DNA of 64,000 nucleotides from Gammaproteobacteria bacterium (GCA_016182845.1 JACPFT010000019.1:62001-126000), one strand, 5' to 3'; counted from the first letter of the stretch, positions 49,772 through 58,283 are shown. A program made the numbers and translations. The notes: a model not told the origin generated them from the sequence alone.

Positions 49772-50931
49772 CAAAGCAGCCCGTTGATCGCCCGCCGCGC
49801 CAGTTCCCGGTACTGCCCGGCGTCGAAGGCGATGGGATTGCCGCCGGCGGAAGGGTCTTGAACCGCCGCCTCACCGATCCAGTCCAGGCAGTCCTCGCCG
49901 ATGCCTAGGGTGGCCAGGGTATGGGGAATGCCCAGCTCCTCGCGCAGGGCCAGGACCCAGGTGACGACCGCGCCGGGCTGGATTTCCGGCAGGGCCAGGA
50001 CGCGGGCCAAGTGGCAGAGGCGCTCGGCGATGGCGCCCTGGTTGGCGGTGAGGACATAGGGCATGAGCACGGCGTTGAGCGTGCCGTGGTGGGCGTCGTA
50101 GCGGGCGCCCAGGGGATGGGCCAGGGCGTGCATGGCGCCCAGGCCCTTCTGGAAGGCGGTGGCGCCCATGCTGGAGGCGGCGAGCATCATCAGCCGCGCC
50201 TCCAGGTTGCCGCCTTCGCGGTAGGCGATGGGCAGGTGGTTCTTCACCAGGCGCATGCCCTCCAGGGCCACGCCGTCGGCGAGCGGGTGGAAGCCCGGTG
50301 CGCAATAGGCTTCCAGGCAATGGGACAGGGCGTCCATGCCGGTGGCGGCGGTTAGTTTGGGCGGGAGGCCGGTGGTGAGCTCGGGATCGAGGATAACCAG
50401 GGCCGGCAGCATTTTCGGGTGGAAGATCAGGCGCTTGGTCTTGGCCGCTTCGTCGGTGATCACGGCGGCCCGGCCCACTTCCGAGCCGGTGCCGGCCGTG
50501 GTGGGAATGGCGATGACCGGCAGCATCCGGGCGGCGTCGACCCGGGTCCAGTTGTCGCCCACATCCTCGTAATCGAACAGGGGCCGGTCCTGACCGGCCA
50601 GCAGGGCGGCGGCCTTGGCGGCATCCAGGGCCGAGCCGCCGCCGAAGGCGATGACCCCGTCGTGGCGGCCTTGCCGAAGTGCCGCCACGGCATCGACGAC
50701 ATTGCGCTCCGTGGGATTGCTCTTGATGGCGGAGAAGATGTCGACGCCGAGGCCGGCGTCCTGGCAGCGGTCCAGCAGGCCCTGGGTCATGGCCAGTTCC
50801 GCCAGGCCCGGGTCGGTGATGAGCAGGGGCCGGGCCACGCCGAGATTGCGGCAGTGGGCGGGCAGCTCGGCGGCGCGCCCGGCGCCGGCCTTGACCGTGG
50901 TGGGGTAGTTCCAGTTGCCGCTTAGCGTCAT
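49771..50931 (-). CDS. Iron-containing alcohol dehydrogenase
   Basis: A 386-aa group III dehydrogenase. The NAD-binding glycine loop is VIAFGGGSALDAAKAAALL near residue 95 and the TTAGTGSEVGRAAVI loop is near residue 145. The metal ligands are expected in the AATGMDALSHCLEAY segment near residue 195 and in MHALAHPLGARYDAHHG near residue 265. The gene lies 3 bp after the aldehyde dehydrogenase and overlaps the M81 gene, so all three are co-translated. In a gamma-glutamyl-ethanolamide pathway it would oxidise the terminal hydroxyl to the aldehyde. A role in simple alcohol use cannot be excluded. Confidence 0.93.
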   Translation of the reverse strand: MTLSGNWNYPTTVKAGAGRAAELPAHCRNLGVARPLLITDPGLAELAMTQGLLDRCQDAGLGVDIFSAIKSNPTERNVVDAVAALRQGRHDGVIAFGGGSALDAAKAAALLAGQDRPLFDYEDVGDNWTRVDAARMLPVIAIPTTAGTGSEVGRAAVITDEAAKTKRLIFHPKMLPALVILDPELTTGLPPKLTAATGMDALSHCLEAYCAPGFHPLADGVALEGMRLVKNHLPIAYREGGNLEARLMMLAASSMGATAFQKGLGAMHALAHPLGARYDAHHGTLNAVLMPYVLTANQGAIAERLCHLARVLALPEIQPGAVVTWVLALREELGIPHTLATLGIGEDCLDWIGEAAVQDPSAGGNPIAFDAGQYRELARRAINGLL

Positions 50932-50934
50932 GCC

Positions 50935-52323
50935 CTAGAGCTCCGTCTTGAAGTGAAAGGACTTGGGTCGGGTCAGGGTCTCGTAGCCCAGGCGCGAGAG
51001 GGTGCAGCCGCGCCCGGTGTTCTTGACGCCGGTCCAGGCCAGGGCCGGATCCAGGACGTCGCAGCGGTTCAGGAACACTGTGCCGGTGTCCAGGCGCTCG
51101 CCCAGGGCCAGGGCGGCCTCGGCATCGCCCGAATAAATCGCCGCCGTCAGCCCGTAGCGGCTGTCGTTCATCAGGCTCAGGGCCTCCTCGTCGGAGCCGA
51201 CGCGCATGACGCCGGCGATGGGCGCGAAGCACTCCTCGCGCATCAGGGACAGGCCGTGATGGGCCTCGGCGAGGAGGCGCGGCGCCGCATAGGCGCCCTG
51301 GCCGTCGTCGCGGGGGAAGAACTCGGGCGGCAACAGATCCCGGGCGCCGCCTTCCAGGGCCTCGGCGGCGACTCGGCGCAGATCGGCGGCGGCCGCATGC
51401 TTCGCCAGCGGGCCCAAGGTGGTTTCCGGCCGGCGCGGGTCGGCCAGGACGTAGTGCTTGAGCAGGGCGGCGGCCTCCTGGCAGAAGCCGTCGTAGAGGC
51501 TGGTGTGGACGTAGATGCGCTGGATGCCGCAACAGGATTGGCCCGAGTTGAACATCGCGCCGTCGACGATGCTGTCCACGGCCTGGGCCAGATTGGCATC
51601 GGCGCGCACATAGGCCGGATCGCAGCCGCCCAGCTCCAGGCCCACGTGCAGGAAGCGGCCCTTGACCGCCTCCTCGACGGCGATGCCGCCGGCCACCGAG
51701 CCGGTGAAGAACACGGCGTCCAGATCCGCGCCGCCGAGGATTTCGTGAGTCTGGGCATGGGACAGATAGAGTACCTGGAACAGACCCTCGGGCAGCTCGG
51801 CGCGCCGGGCCGCCTCCGCCAGGCGCTCGGCCACCAGGGGGGTCTGCGCCGAGGGTTTCAGAACGACGCTGTTGCCGGCCATCAGGGCCGGGATCAGGGC
51901 ATTGACCGTGGTCAGCCAGGGATAATTCCAGGGGGCGACGATGAAGACCGTGCCCAGGGGCTCGCGGCGCAGGAAGCGGTTGAAACCGGCGATGGCTTCG
52001 GGGCGGATGTCCGCCAGGGCTTCCTCGGCGATGGCGATCATGTGGCGGGCCCGGGTCTCGAAGCCGTGGATTTCGTTCTCCGCGTAGCGGCGCGGCCGGC
52101 CCATCTGCAGCGTCAGCTCGTCGGCGAGGACGCCGGTCTGGGCGACGACGGCATCCACGAAGCGGGTGCATAGGGCCGCGCGCTCCGCAACCGGCCGGCG
52201 CCGCCAGCCGTGCTGGGCCAGACGTGCGGCCTCGAAGGCGGCGGCGATGGCGGCGTCCTCGGCGTAGGGCCGCCGGGCCACCAGCTGGCCGTCGATGGGG
52301 CTATGACAGAGCAGTTCGTGCAT
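50935..52323 (-). CDS. NAD(P)-dependent aldehyde dehydrogenase
   Basis: A 462-aa ALDH-superfamily enzyme. The catalytic glutamate is in VGLELGGCDPAYV near residue 232 and the nucleophile cysteine in MFNSGQSCCGIQRIYVH near residue 266. The cofactor-binding segment is TVFIVAPWNYPWLTTVNA near residue 130. GAGGAAG lies 8 nt before the ATG. In the proposed pathway it turns gamma-glutamyl-acetaldehyde into gamma-glutamyl-glycine. A repeat-filled gap of 297 bp separates it from the ligase gene upstream. Confidence 0.94.
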   Translation of the reverse strand: MHELLCHSPIDGQLVARRPYAEDAAIAAAFEAARLAQHGWRRRPVAERAALCTRFVDAVVAQTGVLADELTLQMGRPRRYAENEIHGFETRARHMIAIAEEALADIRPEAIAGFNRFLRREPLGTVFIVAPWNYPWLTTVNALIPALMAGNSVVLKPSAQTPLVAERLAEAARRAELPEGLFQVLYLSHAQTHEILGGADLDAVFFTGSVAGGIAVEEAVKGRFLHVGLELGGCDPAYVRADANLAQAVDSIVDGAMFNSGQSCCGIQRIYVHTSLYDGFCQEAAALLKHYVLADPRRPETTLGPLAKHAAAADLRRVAAEALEGGARDLLPPEFFPRDDGQGAYAAPRLLAEAHHGLSLMREECFAPIAGVMRVGSDEEALSLMNDSRYGLTAAIYSGDAEAALALGERLDTGTVFLNRCDVLDPALAWTGVKNTGRGCTLSRLGYETLTRPKSFHFKTEL

Positions 52324-52351
52324 GGATGACTTCCTCGATAAGAAGAAGGGA

Positions 52352-52611
52352 TTGACCGCCAAGAACGCCAAGGAAATCCACAATACAAGCTCGTCATGCC
52401 CGCTAAGGCGGGCATCCAGGCGTAGGTCGGGTTAGCGCAGCGTAACCCGACAGTATTGCTACCATGCCGAACATTGTCGGGTTACGCGCCAAGGGCGCTA
52501 ACCCGACCTACAGTGGCTATGGTTTATTCCCGACTCACCCTGCGCGGGGACGACGGGCATAAAACCTACAGGCGACTTTCTTCCTTGTCGCCTTTGCGCC
52601 TTGGCGGCTAA
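52352..52611. repeat. MITE-like composite repeat, copy 2, with a nested GTAGGTCGGGTTAGCG palindrome
   Basis: The left end (GACCGCCAAGAACGCC) and right end (TTTGCGCCTTGGCGGC) repeat the inverted ends of the element at 30127-30274, and CGTCATGCCCGCTAAGGCG resembles its inner palindrome. Nested at 52421-52513 is a second palindrome, CGTAGGTCGGGTTAGCG... with ...CGCTAACCCGACCTACAG and a central ACCCGACA/TGTCGGGT pair. It separates the ALDH and ligase genes. Confidence 0.8.
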
Positions 52612-52620
52612 TCCCTCTTC

Positions 52621-53985
52621 TCAAATGATTTCGAAATAGCGCGCCAGTTCCCAGTCGGTGATGTGCTTCCGGAATTCCCGCTCCTCCCATTCGCGGGTCG
52701 CCGCGTAGTGTTCGACGAAATCCGCGCCGAACAGGGCTCGCGCCGCTTCCGAGGCGCGCAGGCGCGACGCGGCGTCCATCAGGGTGTGGGGGAAGGACTG
52801 CTCCGGTGGGAAGGTTTGCTCGTAGGCATTGCCCAGGGTCACCGGGGTCGGCTCCCAGCCTTGTTCGATGCCGTAGAGGCCGGCGCCCAGGGCGGCGGCG
52901 AGGGCGATATAGGGATTGGCGTCGGCCGAACCGATACGGACCTCGATGCGCTGGGATTTTTCCGAACCCTCGATGACGCGCAGGGCGGTGGTCCGGTTCT
53001 CATAGCCCCAGGAGGCATCGGTGGGCGCCCAGAAGCCGGGGATGAGCCGCGAATAGGCGTTGACGGTCTGGGCGAACAGGCAGAGGAATTCCGGCAGGAG
53101 ACGCTGCACGCCGGCGAGAAAATGCCGCTGGATCGCGCTCATGTGGTGGTCGGCGCCGGGTTCGAAGAACACGCCCTTGCCGGTGGTGCGATTCTTCAGG
53201 GACAGGTGGATATGTCCGCTCTGGCCGGGGTAGTGATTCGACCATTTGGCCATGAAGGTCGCCATCATGCCCTTGCGCTGGGCCAGGGCCTTGGTGAAGG
53301 TCTTGAACAATATGGCCTTGTCGCCGGCGTTCATCAGCTTGTCGACGCCGAGCGCCGCTTCGATTACGCCGGGACCGGTCTCGGTGTGCAGGCCCTCGAT
53401 GGGCATGTCCATGGCTTGGCTCAAGGCCAAGAGCTCGTGATAGAACTCGGCGTGGACCGTGCTGCGCAGGACGGAATAGCCGAAGTAGCCCGGGGTGATG
53501 GGTTTTAAATTCCGATAGCCCTTTTCGCGTACCGAGTGGGGCGTCTCGTCGAACAGGAAAAACTCGTATTCCAGGGCGCCGTAGGGCTCGTAGCCCATGG
53601 CCTGGGCCTTGGCCACCATGCGCCTGAGCAGGCCGCGCGGACAGATGGCCTCGGCGGCGCCGGAAAATTCCCCGAGGAAAAACAGCATCTCGCCTTCCAG
53701 CGGCAGGCGCCGGCCGGTTTCCGGCAGCAGGCGCACGGTGGCGTCGGGGTAGGCCGTGTGCCAGCCGGTGTAACGCACATTGTCGTAGAGCTGGTCGTTG
53801 GAGTCCCAGCCCAGGACCACGTCGCAGAAGCCCAGGCCTCCGTCCAGCACGCTGGCGAATTTGTCCCGCGCCAGGTATTTGCCGCGCAGGATGCCATCGA
53901 TGTCGGAGACGCCCATCTTCACATGGCTCAGGGCCTTGTCGTCGATATGGGCCAGGGCGTCGGCGGCGGTGTGAAATAGGCTCAT
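52621..53985 (-). CDS. Glutamine-synthetase-like gamma-glutamyl-amine ligase (PuuA/GlnA4/IpuC type)
   Basis: A 454-aa GS-superfamily ligase, distinct from the true GlnA at 61412. The family regions are VKMGVSDIDGILRGKYL near residue 22, the metal-binding EYEFFLFDE near residue 140, GIEGLHTETGPGVIEAAL near residue 200, GQSGHIHLSL near residue 255, and EVRIGSADANPYIALAAALGAG near residue 350. The adenylylation loop NLYDLP of GlnA is absent, as usual in amine ligases. GAGGA lies 5 nt before the ATG. The neighbours (permease, two dehydrogenases, hydrolase) argue for ATP-dependent attachment of glutamate to an amino alcohol. Ethanolamine is favoured by the permease type; alaninol or another amine is possible. 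Confidence 0.9.
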   Translation of the reverse strand: MSLFHTAADALAHIDDKALSHVKMGVSDIDGILRGKYLARDKFASVLDGGLGFCDVVLGWDSNDQLYDNVRYTGWHTAYPDATVRLLPETGRRLPLEGEMLFFLGEFSGAAEAICPRGLLRRMVAKAQAMGYEPYGALEYEFFLFDETPHSVREKGYRNLKPITPGYFGYSVLRSTVHAEFYHELLALSQAMDMPIEGLHTETGPGVIEAALGVDKLMNAGDKAILFKTFTKALAQRKGMMATFMAKWSNHYPGQSGHIHLSLKNRTTGKGVFFEPGADHHMSAIQRHFLAGVQRLLPEFLCLFAQTVNAYSRLIPGFWAPTDASWGYENRTTALRVIEGSEKSQRIEVRIGSADANPYIALAAALGAGLYGIEQGWEPTPVTLGNAYEQTFPPEQSFPHTLMDAASRLRASEAARALFGADFVEHYAATREWEEREFRKHITDWELARYFEII

Positions 53986-54020
53986 GCTGTCCTCGTTGGC
54001 GCGGTCCGCGCGGAGTGGTT

Positions 54021-55559
54021 TCAAGCCGTTTTCGGCGCCTCGCGGCTCAGGGTGACCAGGCCGGGCTCCGGCTGCTGCTCGGCGCGTGCCAGGGCGAATT
54101 CCTCTTCCGGCGAGAGCACCAGGTGGTGGCGGCCGAAAACCGCGAAATACACGAGGCCCGCCGCATACCAGCCCAGGGTCAGGAAAGCGCCGGTCTGGTA
54201 CACGGGATCCTTGAGCTGGAAGACGATGGTCACGGCGGCGATGGCCATGGTGATCAGGGCGCCGGGAATTCCCAGGGGGCTGACATAAGGGCGCTCCATA
54301 TCGGGGTATTTTCGGCGCAGCAGGACGAAGGAGCTGGTCTGCATGAAATAGGAAATCATGGCGCCGAACACGGCCATGTTGAGCAGGGTGCCGCCGATGA
54401 AGGCGCTGCCTTTCTCCGAGCCGGCCACGAACCAGACCGCCAGGAGGACGCCCAGGCCCATGAGGGTGCCGATCAGGAGGGCGGCATGGGGCGTCTTGCG
54501 CGTGCCATGGGTCAGGGACATGAAGGACGGGTAGTAGCCGGCGCGGGACAGGGAATAAATCTGCCGGCCGTAGGCGAAGATGATGGTGTGGAAGCTGGCG
54601 ATGAGGCCGATCACGGCGAACAGGGCCAGGGCCTTGGCGATCCCCTCGCCGTAGATGGCGCGGAAGCCGTCCAGCAGCGGTTCGGCCGAGCTCCCCAGGC
54701 CGAAGGCGCCGGGCGGCAGGCTGGTGTTGAGGAAGAGGATCATGAAGGCCGAGACGATCAGGGTGAAAATCCCGAGGATCAGGCCCTTGGGCATGTCCCG
54801 TTTCGGATCCACCGATTCCTCGGCGGCCAGGGGCAGCTGCTCGATGGCCAGGAACAGCCAGACCGCGAAGGGCAGGGCGGCGAAGGCGCCGGCCAGACCG
54901 AAGGGCAGCCATTGGCCCTGGCCTTCGGGCAGGGCGGCGGGCTTGCCATCCACCAGGCCGACATTGAGGGCGTACTTGCCGAAGTCGATGGTGGGCAGGG
55001 CGCTGAACCAGAACACCACCAGCACGGCCAGGGCGAGGAGGGTGACCAGGACGGAAATCCGGAAACTCAGCTCGACGCCGATGAGATTCAGGGCCAGGAA
55101 AAACACATAGCATCCCACCCACCAGACCGGCTGCATTTCCGGCGGCGTCTCGAAGATGCTGCCCAGGTAAGAGCCGATGAAAAAGACGATGACGGCGGGC
55201 GTCAGGATGAACTCGATGCTCTCGGCGAGGCCGGTGACGAAGCCGCCCCAGGGGCCCATGGCGCTGCGCGAGAAGGAATAGGCGCCGCCGGTATGGGGCA
55301 TGGCCGGCGACATCTCCGCGATGGAGAAACACAGGCCCAGGTACATCAGGGTGATCAGCAGGGTGGCGATGAGCATGCCGCCGAAACCGCCGGAGGCCAG
55401 GCCGAAGTTCCAGCCGGAAAAATGCCCGGAAATCACCGCGCCCACGCCCAGGGCCCAGAGCGACCAGACCCCGGCATAGCGGCGCAGTCCGCGCTTCTGG
55501 AAATACTGTTGATCGGCCGGGCGGTAGGTGACGCTGCCGACGTGCTGGGCTTCGTTCAT
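54021..55559 (-). CDS. eat: APC-superfamily ethanolamine-type permease
   Basis: A 512-aa transporter with 12 hydrophobic segments. The start (YFQKRGLRRYAGVWSLWALG then GVGAVISGHFSGWNFGLASGG) and IAEMSPAMPHTGGAYSFSR match the ethanolamine permease group (TIGR00908 type). GGGGAGAG lies 6 nt before ATG 55559; ATG 55577 is a weaker alternative. A 35-bp gap leads to the ligase gene, so import and glutamylation are co-expressed. Substrate is assigned by family resemblance and context, not by experiment. Confidence 0.87.
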   Translation of the reverse strand: MNEAQHVGSVTYRPADQQYFQKRGLRRYAGVWSLWALGVGAVISGHFSGWNFGLASGGFGGMLIATLLITLMYLGLCFSIAEMSPAMPHTGGAYSFSRSAMGPWGGFVTGLAESIEFILTPAVIVFFIGSYLGSIFETPPEMQPVWWVGCYVFFLALNLIGVELSFRISVLVTLLALAVLVVFWFSALPTIDFGKYALNVGLVDGKPAALPEGQGQWLPFGLAGAFAALPFAVWLFLAIEQLPLAAEESVDPKRDMPKGLILGIFTLIVSAFMILFLNTSLPPGAFGLGSSAEPLLDGFRAIYGEGIAKALALFAVIGLIASFHTIIFAYGRQIYSLSRAGYYPSFMSLTHGTRKTPHAALLIGTLMGLGVLLAVWFVAGSEKGSAFIGGTLLNMAVFGAMISYFMQTSSFVLLRRKYPDMERPYVSPLGIPGALITMAIAAVTIVFQLKDPVYQTGAFLTLGWYAAGLVYFAVFGRHHLVLSPEEEFALARAEQQPEPGLVTLSREAPKTA

Positions 55560-55678
55560 GGTGCTCTCCCCTGTCACTCATCCTAGTAAAGGATTTCCCG
55601 ACCTGCAGCGCGGGACGCTGCGGGACTGCTCGGGGATGGTCTCCCGGGTTTACGCCGGCCAGAGGGAGGCGGCAAGCA

Positions 55679-55697
55679 CTATCGTGGCTTGCGATAG
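55679..55697. promoter_or_regulatory. LysR-type T-N11-A operator upstream of the permease operon
   Basis: CTATCG-TGGCTTG-CGATAG is a perfect 6-bp dyad containing T-N11-A, the core of LysR-type binding sites. It lies about 120 bp upstream of the permease start and just after the LysR stop codon. Confidence 0.65.
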
Positions 55698-55723
55698 GGC
55701 GAGATTAGTGCCGCTTATGGTTT

Positions 55724-56704
55724 TCAGGCCAGGCTGGGCTGCGGGATCTGTCCGTTCAGTTGGATGCTGGGCAGCAGCCAGGGCATGCGCTCGGCGATAC
55801 CGGGCAGGTAGCCGTCGCGCAGCAGGCTGATGCTGTCCTCGGCCAGCTGCTCCGGCAGATTGCCCAGCTCGCCGGGGCGCACCACCAGGCTCAAGGTCCG
55901 GCTCTGCGGCTCGCCCGGCAGGGGGAGGCACTGCACCTGCTCGTCGAACAGGCCGCATTGCAGCAGGCAGAGCGGGGTGGAGATGGTCCAACCCACGCCG
56001 GCGCGCACCAGGGAGGCGACGGCATAGCTGTTGTCCAGCGTCAGGCGCAGGGGCGGTTCCACGTGGGCGCGGCGCAGCAGTTGTTCGATACGCTGGCCGA
56101 TGAGCGTGGTGGGGTTGTAGCGGATGAAATCGCCGGTGGCGGCCAGGGCCTTGAGGCTGATGGGACCCTGGTAATAGCGCGGCAGGAGCAGTACGAAGGG
56201 CTCCTGGATCAGGGGGAGGCGCTGGAGCTCCGGGTGGGCGGCCACCGGGTCGTCGGAGAGGATGAGGTCCAGTTCGCGGCTGAGCAGGAGCTCGGCGTGG
56301 CGATGGGACTGGCCGGTGATCACCGACCAATGGGGCGTGCGCCGGCGCACCAGCTCGATGAGATCCGGGCCTATGCTGGTGACCAGGGAGTCGACGAGGC
56401 CGATGCGCACATGCTGCAGGGGGCTGCGCTCCTGCTTGCGGAAATCCAGGGACAGGCGCCGGGCCTCGGCCAGCAGGGGGCGTGCCCGCTCGTAGAAATG
56501 CCGGCCGGCGGGGGTCAGCTGGGGCGGGCGCAGGCTGCGATCCAGGAGCTGGGCATGGAGATTGGCCTCCAGGGCCGCCAGGGTCTGGGACACGGCGGAC
56601 TGGGTGATGCCCAGGTGCTGGCCGGCGGCGGTCATCCCGCCGTAATCGACCACGGCGAAAAACACCTCCAAGGCCTTGAGATCGAAGCCTATGCCCTTTT
56701 CCAT
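55724..56704 (-). CDS. LysR-family regulator, probable activator of the amino-alcohol cluster
   Basis: A 326-aa LysR-type regulator. The winged helix-turn-helix is at about residues 8-66 (LEVFFAVVDYGGMTAAGQHL, then ITQSAVSQTLAALEANL). The ligand-binding domain follows at about 95-300 (LQHVRIGLVDSLVTSIGP; YAVASLVRAGVGWTISTP). I choose ATG 56704 (AGG 9 nt upstream); ATG 56713 would add 3 residues. It precedes the permease gene on the same strand, with the dyad between. Such regulators usually respond to a substrate or intermediate of the pathway they control. Confidence 0.93.
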   Translation of the reverse strand: MEKGIGFDLKALEVFFAVVDYGGMTAAGQHLGITQSAVSQTLAALEANLHAQLLDRSLRPPQLTPAGRHFYERARPLLAEARRLSLDFRKQERSPLQHVRIGLVDSLVTSIGPDLIELVRRRTPHWSVITGQSHRHAELLLSRELDLILSDDPVAAHPELQRLPLIQEPFVLLLPRYYQGPISLKALAATGDFIRYNPTTLIGQRIEQLLRRAHVEPPLRLTLDNSYAVASLVRAGVGWTISTPLCLLQCGLFDEQVQCLPLPGEPQSRTLSLVVRPGELGNLPEQLAEDSISLLRDGYLPGIAERMPWLLPSIQLNGQIPQPSLA

Positions 56705-56857
56705 GGCTCGCATCCTGCACCGCATTATTGTTGTGGGGATGGGTTTACCACGAACTCGGAGCTCGTGCCAGTGTCCATAGACTTTGGTTGTTCTTTGACC
56801 AGCCCGGCGCAGTTCCCTATAATCCGCGCCCCTTATCCCCCGAATGCCGTATCGCCC

Positions 56858-57919
56858 ATGAATGCCAACACCGTCCAGCCGCAGCGCAAAGCCGTCGTCC
56901 TCCTGTCCGGAGGGCTGGATTCCATGCTGGCCGCCAAGGTCATCCAGGATCAGGGCATCCACGTCGAGGGCATCAACTTCTATACCGGCTTCTGCGTCGA
57001 GGGCCACACCCACGCCATCCGCAAGCAGGACCAGAACAAGAACAAGCGCAACAATGCCCTCTGGGTCGCCGAGACCCTAGGCATCAAGCTGCATATCATC
57101 GACATCGTCGAGGAATACAAGGACATCGTCTACAACCCCAAGCACGGCTACGGCGCCAACCTGAATCCCTGCCTGGACTGCAAGGTGTTCATGGTCGGCA
57201 AGGCCAAGGAATGGATGGACGAGAACGGTTTCGACTTCATCGTCACCGGCGAGGTCATGGGCCAGCGGCCGAAATCCCAGCGCAAGCACACCTTCCCCAT
57301 CATTGCCCGCGAGTCCGGCGCCGAAGACCGGCTGCTGCGCCCGCTGTGCGCCAAGCTGATGATGCCCAGCCTGCCCGAGCGCGAGGGCTGGGTGGATAGA
57401 GAGAAGCTGCACGACTTCTCCGGCCGCTCCCGCTCGCCCCAGATCGCCCTGGCGCGTGCCTTGGGCATCGAGGAATGGGCCCAGCCGGCCGGCGGCTGCT
57501 GCTTCCTCACCGACGAGAATTACTCGGCCAAGTTGGCCGATCTCTGGCAGTTCCGCGGCGAGAAGCGTTACGAGCTGGACGACATCATGCTCTTGAAAGT
57601 CGGCCGCCACCTGCGTCCTCGCCCCCATTTCAAGCTGATCATCAGCCGCGAGGAGGGTGAGGGCCTGTTCATGGAAGGCTATCGCTACATGTTCGCCCAT
57701 ATGCAGACCGCCAGCCATATGGGCGCCTTCGCGCTCATCGACGGCAAGCTGGAGGAAGGCGATTTGGAGCTGGCGGCGCAGATCCTGGGCCGCTATTCCA
57801 AGGCCGAGCCGGGCGAGGCCCTGACCGTGGAAGTGGGCGGCCTGCCGGGCGGGGTGTCCAAGCTGGTGACGGTGCCGGCCTTCGGCCCCCAGGACATGCA
57901 GCCCGAATGGCAGGTTTGA
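56858..57919 (+). CDS. PP-loop ATPase of the tRNA-thiolation (MnmA/ThiI-like) group
   Basis: A 353-aa cytoplasmic enzyme. The PP-loop is VVLLSGGLDSMLAAKVI near residue 15, which adenylates a substrate before sulfur or nitrogen transfer. A CxxC pair (NPCLDCKVFM near residue 105) and GGCCFLTDENY near residue 210 are candidates for sulfur handling. It resembles a group often labelled tRNA (5-methylaminomethyl-2-thiouridylate) methyltransferase-like; it is shorter and different from classical MnmA. A TusA-like carrier follows 130 bp downstream, which fits sulfur transfer. Target unknown. Confidence 0.82.
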   Translation: MNANTVQPQRKAVVLLSGGLDSMLAAKVIQDQGIHVEGINFYTGFCVEGHTHAIRKQDQNKNKRNNALWVAETLGIKLHIIDIVEEYKDIVYNPKHGYGANLNPCLDCKVFMVGKAKEWMDENGFDFIVTGEVMGQRPKSQRKHTFPIIARESGAEDRLLRPLCAKLMMPSLPEREGWVDREKLHDFSGRSRSPQIALARALGIEEWAQPAGGCCFLTDENYSAKLADLWQFRGEKRYELDDIMLLKVGRHLRPRPHFKLIISREEGEGLFMEGYRYMFAHMQTASHMGAFALIDGKLEEGDLELAAQILGRYSKAEPGEALTVEVGGLPGGVSKLVTVPAFGPQDMQPEWQV

Positions 57920-57937
57920 GTAAGCGATAATCTTCAC

Positions 57938-58038
57938 CGTTCGCCCTGAGTAGGCCTCGTAGAGGCCGTATCGAAGGGCCGTTCCTTTGCAGCATGCCCT
58001 TCGATACGCGCCCGGTGGGCGCTACTCAGGGCGAACGG
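57938..58038. repeat. Four-armed palindromic repeat before tusA
   Basis: The outer arms CCGTTCGCCCTGAGTAG (57938-57954) and CTACTCAGGGCGAACGG (58022-58038) pair perfectly. Inside are GTATCGAAGGGC/GCCCTTCGATAC (57968-57979, 57996-58007) and two short hairpins, GGCCTC-GTA-GAGGCC and GCGCCC-GGT-GGGCGC. This REP-like element would be transcribed between the PP-loop gene and tusA. Confidence 0.85.
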
Positions 58039-58049
58039 AGCTCTGAACC

Positions 58050-58283
58050 ATGGCCCACTACGAACTCGATGCCCGCCGCCTGCTCTGCCCCATGCCGGTG
58101 ATCCGTACCCAGAACCGCATCAAGGAGCTGGAAGCCGGCGACACCCTCGATGTGATCGCCACCGATCCGGGCGTGAAGGCCGATATCCCCGCCTGGTGCC
58201 GAGTGCATGGCCATAGCGTCGAAGCCATACGCGATCTGCCCGAACGGCGCGAGATCGTCGTCACCGTGCGCGTCGCTGGCTGA
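58050..58283 (+). CDS. tusA: TusA-family sulfur carrier/transferase
   Basis: A 77-aa protein of the TusA fold. The conserved cysteine lies in LLCPMPVIRTQNRIKELE (CPxP motif, residue 14), where a persulfide is carried. The second half, VIATDPGVKADIPAWCRVHGH, is typical. TusA proteins pass sulfur to tRNA thiolation, molybdopterin or sulfur-oxidation pathways. The PP-loop enzyme just upstream is a natural partner. The ribosome site GGAG falls in or just after the palindromic element (about 58037-58040), so that structure could affect its translation. Confidence 0.9.
   Translation: MAHYELDARRLLCPMPVIRTQNRIKELEAGDTLDVIATDPGVKADIPAWCRVHGHSVEAIRDLPERREIVVTVRVAG

Noticed and set aside
53986-55581. 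Upstream extension of the ligase frame across the permease gene (986 codons in all)
   Set aside because: The extension translates to Arg/Pro-rich nonsense in another frame of the permease. The ligase has a good ribosome site at 53985 and family homology begins there.
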